Positions 5,891-7,996 of a stretch of DNA of 7,996 nucleotides are shown here, piece by piece. The DNA comes from Actinomycetota bacterium (lineage in GTDB: Bacteria > Actinomycetota > Actinomycetes > Nanopelagicales > Nanopelagicaceae): the NCBI GenBank assembly GCA_009700715.1, contig WLLM01000028.1:1-7996 (forward strand). Direction: 5' to 3'. How positions within the stretch are numbered: the first letter of the stretch is position 1; every line of letters begins with the position of its first letter. A program made the position numbers and the translations under genes. The notes beneath the pieces are model-generated. The model was given only the letters and a program-made list of their open reading frames with translations. It had not been told where the DNA came from and did no database searches.

Positions 5891-5928
5891 CACCCCGAGA
5901 TGCAACATCCGAATCTCGTTAAAGGGTG
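5891..5928 (+). promoter_or_regulatory. ribD: Stem that can sequester the ribD ribosome binding site
   Basis: CACCC (5891-5895) plus CGAGAT (5896-5901) can pair with ATCTCG (5913-5918) plus GGGTG (5924-5928), giving eleven pairs with a five-base bulge TTAAA on the 3' side. The 3' strand takes in the last three G's of the Shine-Dalgarno AAAGGG (5921-5926), eight bases before the ATG at 5935. This is what a translational expression platform would look like. An identical CACCC at 5847-5851, inside the preceding hairpin, could compete for the same GGGTG. Confidence 0.5.
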
Positions 5929-5934
5929 TTGAAG

Positions 5935-6954
5935 ATGAACCAGATACTTAGCGCAGAAGCAGCGATGGCCCGCGCCATCGAACTTGCTCGCCTTGGTCTG
6001 GGTAAAACATTCCCTAATCCAATTGTTGGCGCAGTTATTACCACTGCCACAGGTGAATTAATTAGCGAAGGGTTCCATCAAGGTGCAGATCATGCCGAAG
6101 TCGTTGCGATAAATGCAGCGAAAGAAATTCCTGCGGGATCAATTATTTACGTAACCCTTGAACCATGTAACCATCAAGGAAAAACTCCACCTTGCACGGA
6201 CGCGATAATTAGCGCTGGAATATCAAAAGTTGTTTATGCAGTTAGCGACCCCAATCCAATTGCAGCCGGGGGAGCAGGCAAGTTAAGTGCGGCAGGGATT
6301 GAAGTTGTTGCAGGATTTGCCGCCGATGAAGCTTCCTTTGCCAATCGCGCATGGCTAACCAAAGTTGCTAAAGATCGCCCAAGGATTACCTGGAAGATCG
6401 CATCGACCATGGATGGAAAAGTCACCGCAAGCGATGGCAGCTCAAAGTGGATTACTGGAGAACTAGCTCGCGCAGAAGTTGCCATTATGCGTTCTCAGGT
6501 AGATGCCATCGTTACATCCACCAAGACTGTTCAAACTGATAACCCGTTATTAACGAGCAAAGGGGTCGGCAAGAACCCGGTTCGTATCGTTATGGGCCAA
6601 ACAGAAATCGCTGCTGGATCTCAAATTCTTAACGCAGATTCAGAAACCTTGCTAGTTAATTCACGTAGCGCTCAAGACTTAATCGCAATCGCTAAAGAAC
6701 GCGGATTCAACGAACTACTCATCGAATCCGGCCCAACTTTTGGAACCGCTCTGCTTCGCGAAGATTTAATCGATGAAATTGTTCTATTTCAAGCGCCAAC
6801 ATTTTTAGGTTCAGGAACGCCTTCGGTTTCAGACTTAGGAATCACCAATATATCTAGCCGCTTAGATTTCGAAATTGCTGATGTAGAGGTAATTGGAGCA
6901 GATTTGAAGATAACGCTGATAAAGAGCGAAAACACGTTAGAAGGTGGGCGCTAG
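5935..6954 (+). CDS. ribD: Bifunctional riboflavin biosynthesis deaminase/reductase RibD
   Basis: RibD carries out two successive cytoplasmic steps of riboflavin synthesis: deamination of the diamino-pyrimidinone ribosyl phosphate, then NADPH-dependent reduction of the ribose side chain. The N-terminal deaminase (about 1-145) shows TFPNPIVGAVI, the zinc ligand His53 with catalytic Glu55 in HAE, and the zinc cysteines Cys78 and Cys87 in PCNHQGKTPPC. The C-terminal reductase (about 147-330) has ITWKIASTMDGKVT, WITG and ESGPTFGTALL before LIDEI. I place the start at ATG 5935, giving 339 residues, because AAAGGG (5921-5926) is then eight bases upstream. In-frame GTG 5926 and TTG 5929 overlap or crowd that site. 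It is the first gene of the rib operon, and its stop TAG shares a base with the GTG of ribE. All catalytic residues are present. Confidence 0.97.
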   Translation: MNQILSAEAAMARAIELARLGLGKTFPNPIVGAVITTATGELISEGFHQGADHAEVVAINAAKEIPAGSIIYVTLEPCNHQGKTPPCTDAIISAGISKVVYAVSDPNPIAAGGAGKLSAAGIEVVAGFAADEASFANRAWLTKVAKDRPRITWKIASTMDGKVTASDGSSKWITGELARAEVAIMRSQVDAIVTSTKTVQTDNPLLTSKGVGKNPVRIVMGQTEIAAGSQILNADSETLLVNSRSAQDLIAIAKERGFNELLIESGPTFGTALLREDLIDEIVLFQAPTFLGSGTPSVSDLGITNISSRLDFEIADVEVIGADLKITLIKSENTLEGGR

Positions 6955-7562
6955 TGTTTACTGGACTTATTCAAGCCGTTGGCGAAGTGGCATCAATTGA
7001 TCGCGCCGAAAGCAGTGCACGACTAACCATTAAGAGTGCAGATATCGCAGCGCAGATCGCACAAGGCGATTCTGTAAGCGTTAACGGTGTCTGTCTTACC
7101 GTTGTGGCATTTGATAATTCAGGATTTTCTGTAGATGTAATGGTGCAGACTCTTAACTTAACTTCTACCGGCGCTCTTTCAGTTGGTTCACCTGTAAATC
7201 TAGAACTCGCAACTCGCACAGCAGACCGCTTAGGCGGCCACATTGTGCAAGGACACGTTGATGGTGTTGCCAAAGTTGCCGCTATCTCAGCTGATTCTCA
7301 GTGGACTCGTATGGATATCTCGGTTCCGGGTCATTTAATGAAATACGTGGTTGCCCAAGGATCGATCTGTATTGAAGGTGTATCTCTAACCGTTGGCGAG
7401 CTAAATGATGCGCAAGATCTAGTTTCGGTCTGGTTGATACCTGAAACACTGGCAAAAACCAATCTGTCTAAGAAAGTAATCGGAGATCTACTCAATGTTG
7501 AGGTAGATGTCTTAGCCAAGTACGTTGAAAGACTCATCGCACGCGGACAGGACCGTAAATGA
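6954..7562 (+). CDS. ribE: Riboflavin synthase, alpha subunit
   Basis: This enzyme makes riboflavin from two molecules of 6,7-dimethyl-8-ribityllumazine. The 202-residue product shows the expected internal duplication of two lumazine-binding repeats. Repeat one (about 1-90) begins MFTGLI and has VNGVCLTV at 43-50. Repeat two (about 91-190) has GGHIVQGHVDG at 94-104 and IEGVSLTV at 140-147, then LIPETLAKTNL and the ending VDVLAKYVERL. The usual motif near 163 is IPHT; here Glu replaces His, a modest change. The GTG start is set by the conserved MFTGLI terminus and overlaps the ribD stop by one base, with AAGGTGG at 6941-6947 as ribosome site. The gene ends in an ATGA overlap with the next. In Bacillus nomenclature it is also called ribB or ribC. 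Confidence 0.97.
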   Translation: MFTGLIQAVGEVASIDRAESSARLTIKSADIAAQIAQGDSVSVNGVCLTVVAFDNSGFSVDVMVQTLNLTSTGALSVGSPVNLELATRTADRLGGHIVQGHVDGVAKVAAISADSQWTRMDISVPGHLMKYVVAQGSICIEGVSLTVGELNDAQDLVSVWLIPETLAKTNLSKKVIGDLLNVEVDVLAKYVERLIARGQDRK

Positions 7563-7996
7563 CCCAAATCGAAAAAGTTCTAGCTGATTTTAAGTCCGGC
7601 AAATTTGTCATCGTCACAGATGACGAAAACCGCGAAAACGAAGGCGATTTAATTCTCCTAGCCGAAAAAGCCAACGCAGAAAATATCGGCTTTATGGTTC
7701 GTTACACATCAGGTGTTATTTGCGGCGTTCTTACCCCAGAAACAGCCAAACGTCTTAAGTTGCCGCTAATGGTTAAGCGCAATGAAGATAACCACACAAC
7801 TGCTTTTACTGTCACAGTAGACGTTATTGCCGGACGATCAACTGGAATTCCTGCCCAAGAGCGTGCAAACACTTTGCGTGCCCTCGCCGACCTAGATTCA
7901 AAACCTACTGATTTCGCTCGCCCCGGCCACGTTTTTCCGCTGGTTTCAGTACCTGGTGGATTACATGAGCGCCGCGGACATACTGAAGCGAGCATC
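7559..7996 (+). CDS. ribBA: 3,4-dihydroxy-2-butanone 4-phosphate synthase, N-terminal part, cut by window end
   Basis: This enzyme converts ribulose 5-phosphate to dihydroxybutanone phosphate and formate, the four-carbon precursor of riboflavin. Only 146 codons are in the window. The ATG at 7559 overlaps the ribE stop (ATGA). The N-terminal motif DDENRENEGDL (residues 21-31) carries the acidic metal and substrate ligands. FMVRYTSG follows at 45-52, then HTTAFTVTVD, STGIPAQERA, and RPGHVFPL before the RxGHTEA motif near the end, which supplies the metal-binding His. FMVRYTSG resembles my recollection of actinobacterial RibBA proteins. In this operon position the gene is usually fused to GTP cyclohydrolase II (ribBA), but that half lies outside, so the fusion is inferred. 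The segment TTGISAxDRA of the family is changed here to STGIPAQERA. Confidence 0.93.
   Translation, partial: MTQIEKVLADFKSGKFVIVTDDENRENEGDLILLAEKANAENIGFMVRYTSGVICGVLTPETAKRLKLPLMVKRNEDNHTTAFTVTVDVIAGRSTGIPAQERANTLRALADLDSKPTDFARPGHVFPLVSVPGGLHERRGHTEASI

Noticed and set aside
5926..5934. Earlier ribD starts at GTG 5926 or TTG 5929
   Set aside because: GTG 5926 overlaps the G's of AAAGGG and TTG 5929 lies too close to it. ATG 5935 has correct spacing and gives the usual RibD N-terminus.

Overview
The window reads as a chromosomal segment of a medium-GC, compact actinobacterium. A freshwater, streamlined lineage of the Nanopelagicales (acI) type is my best guess. The support is the rib operon order, a RibB segment resembling actinobacterial RibBA proteins, GTG starts, 1-4 base gene overlaps and almost no intergenic DNA. 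The taxon is an inference from style, not from a marker gene. All genes lie on the + strand, and I see no mobile elements, tRNA, rRNA or CRISPR.

Region 1 (1-5697) is a five-gene import and catabolism operon. A 154-base leader holds a plausible promoter and a small hairpin near the ribosome binding site. It is followed by a secreted substrate-binding protein, two membrane permeases, an ABC ATPase, and a 513-residue protein that joins a complete glycerophosphodiester phosphodiesterase (GDPD) domain to a complete inositol-monophosphatase-family (IMPase) domain. The order binding protein, permease, permease, ATPase, phosphodiesterase matches E. coli ugpBAECQ. The transporter parts, however, look like the iron/polyamine/sugar-phosphate (FbpABC, PotABCD, AfuABC) type rather than UgpB-like, and the terminal enzyme carries an extra phosphatase. 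The natural reading is uptake of an intact phosphodiester or phosphorylated polyol, for example a glycerophosphoinositol-like headgroup, then cytoplasmic cleavage and dephosphorylation. The substrate itself cannot be read from the sequence.

Region 2 (5698-5934) is a regulatory leader. A -10-like hexamer overlaps the stop codon of the fusion gene, and a complete FMN riboswitch aptamer (5712-5829) starts only 14 bases after that stop. Downstream there are two candidate expression-platform elements: a long hairpin followed by five T's, and a second stem that takes in the ribD ribosome binding site.

Region 3 (5935-7996) is the start of the riboflavin operon: ribD (deaminase/reductase), ribE (riboflavin synthase) and the first 146 codons of ribB or ribBA (dihydroxybutanone phosphate synthase), cut by the window end. 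The three genes overlap by 1 and 4 bases and should be co-transcribed under FMN control.

The most notable item is the GDPD-IMPase fusion as the terminal gene of an ABC importer operon. The next is the tight packing of that operon against the FMN riboswitch with no separate terminator between them.
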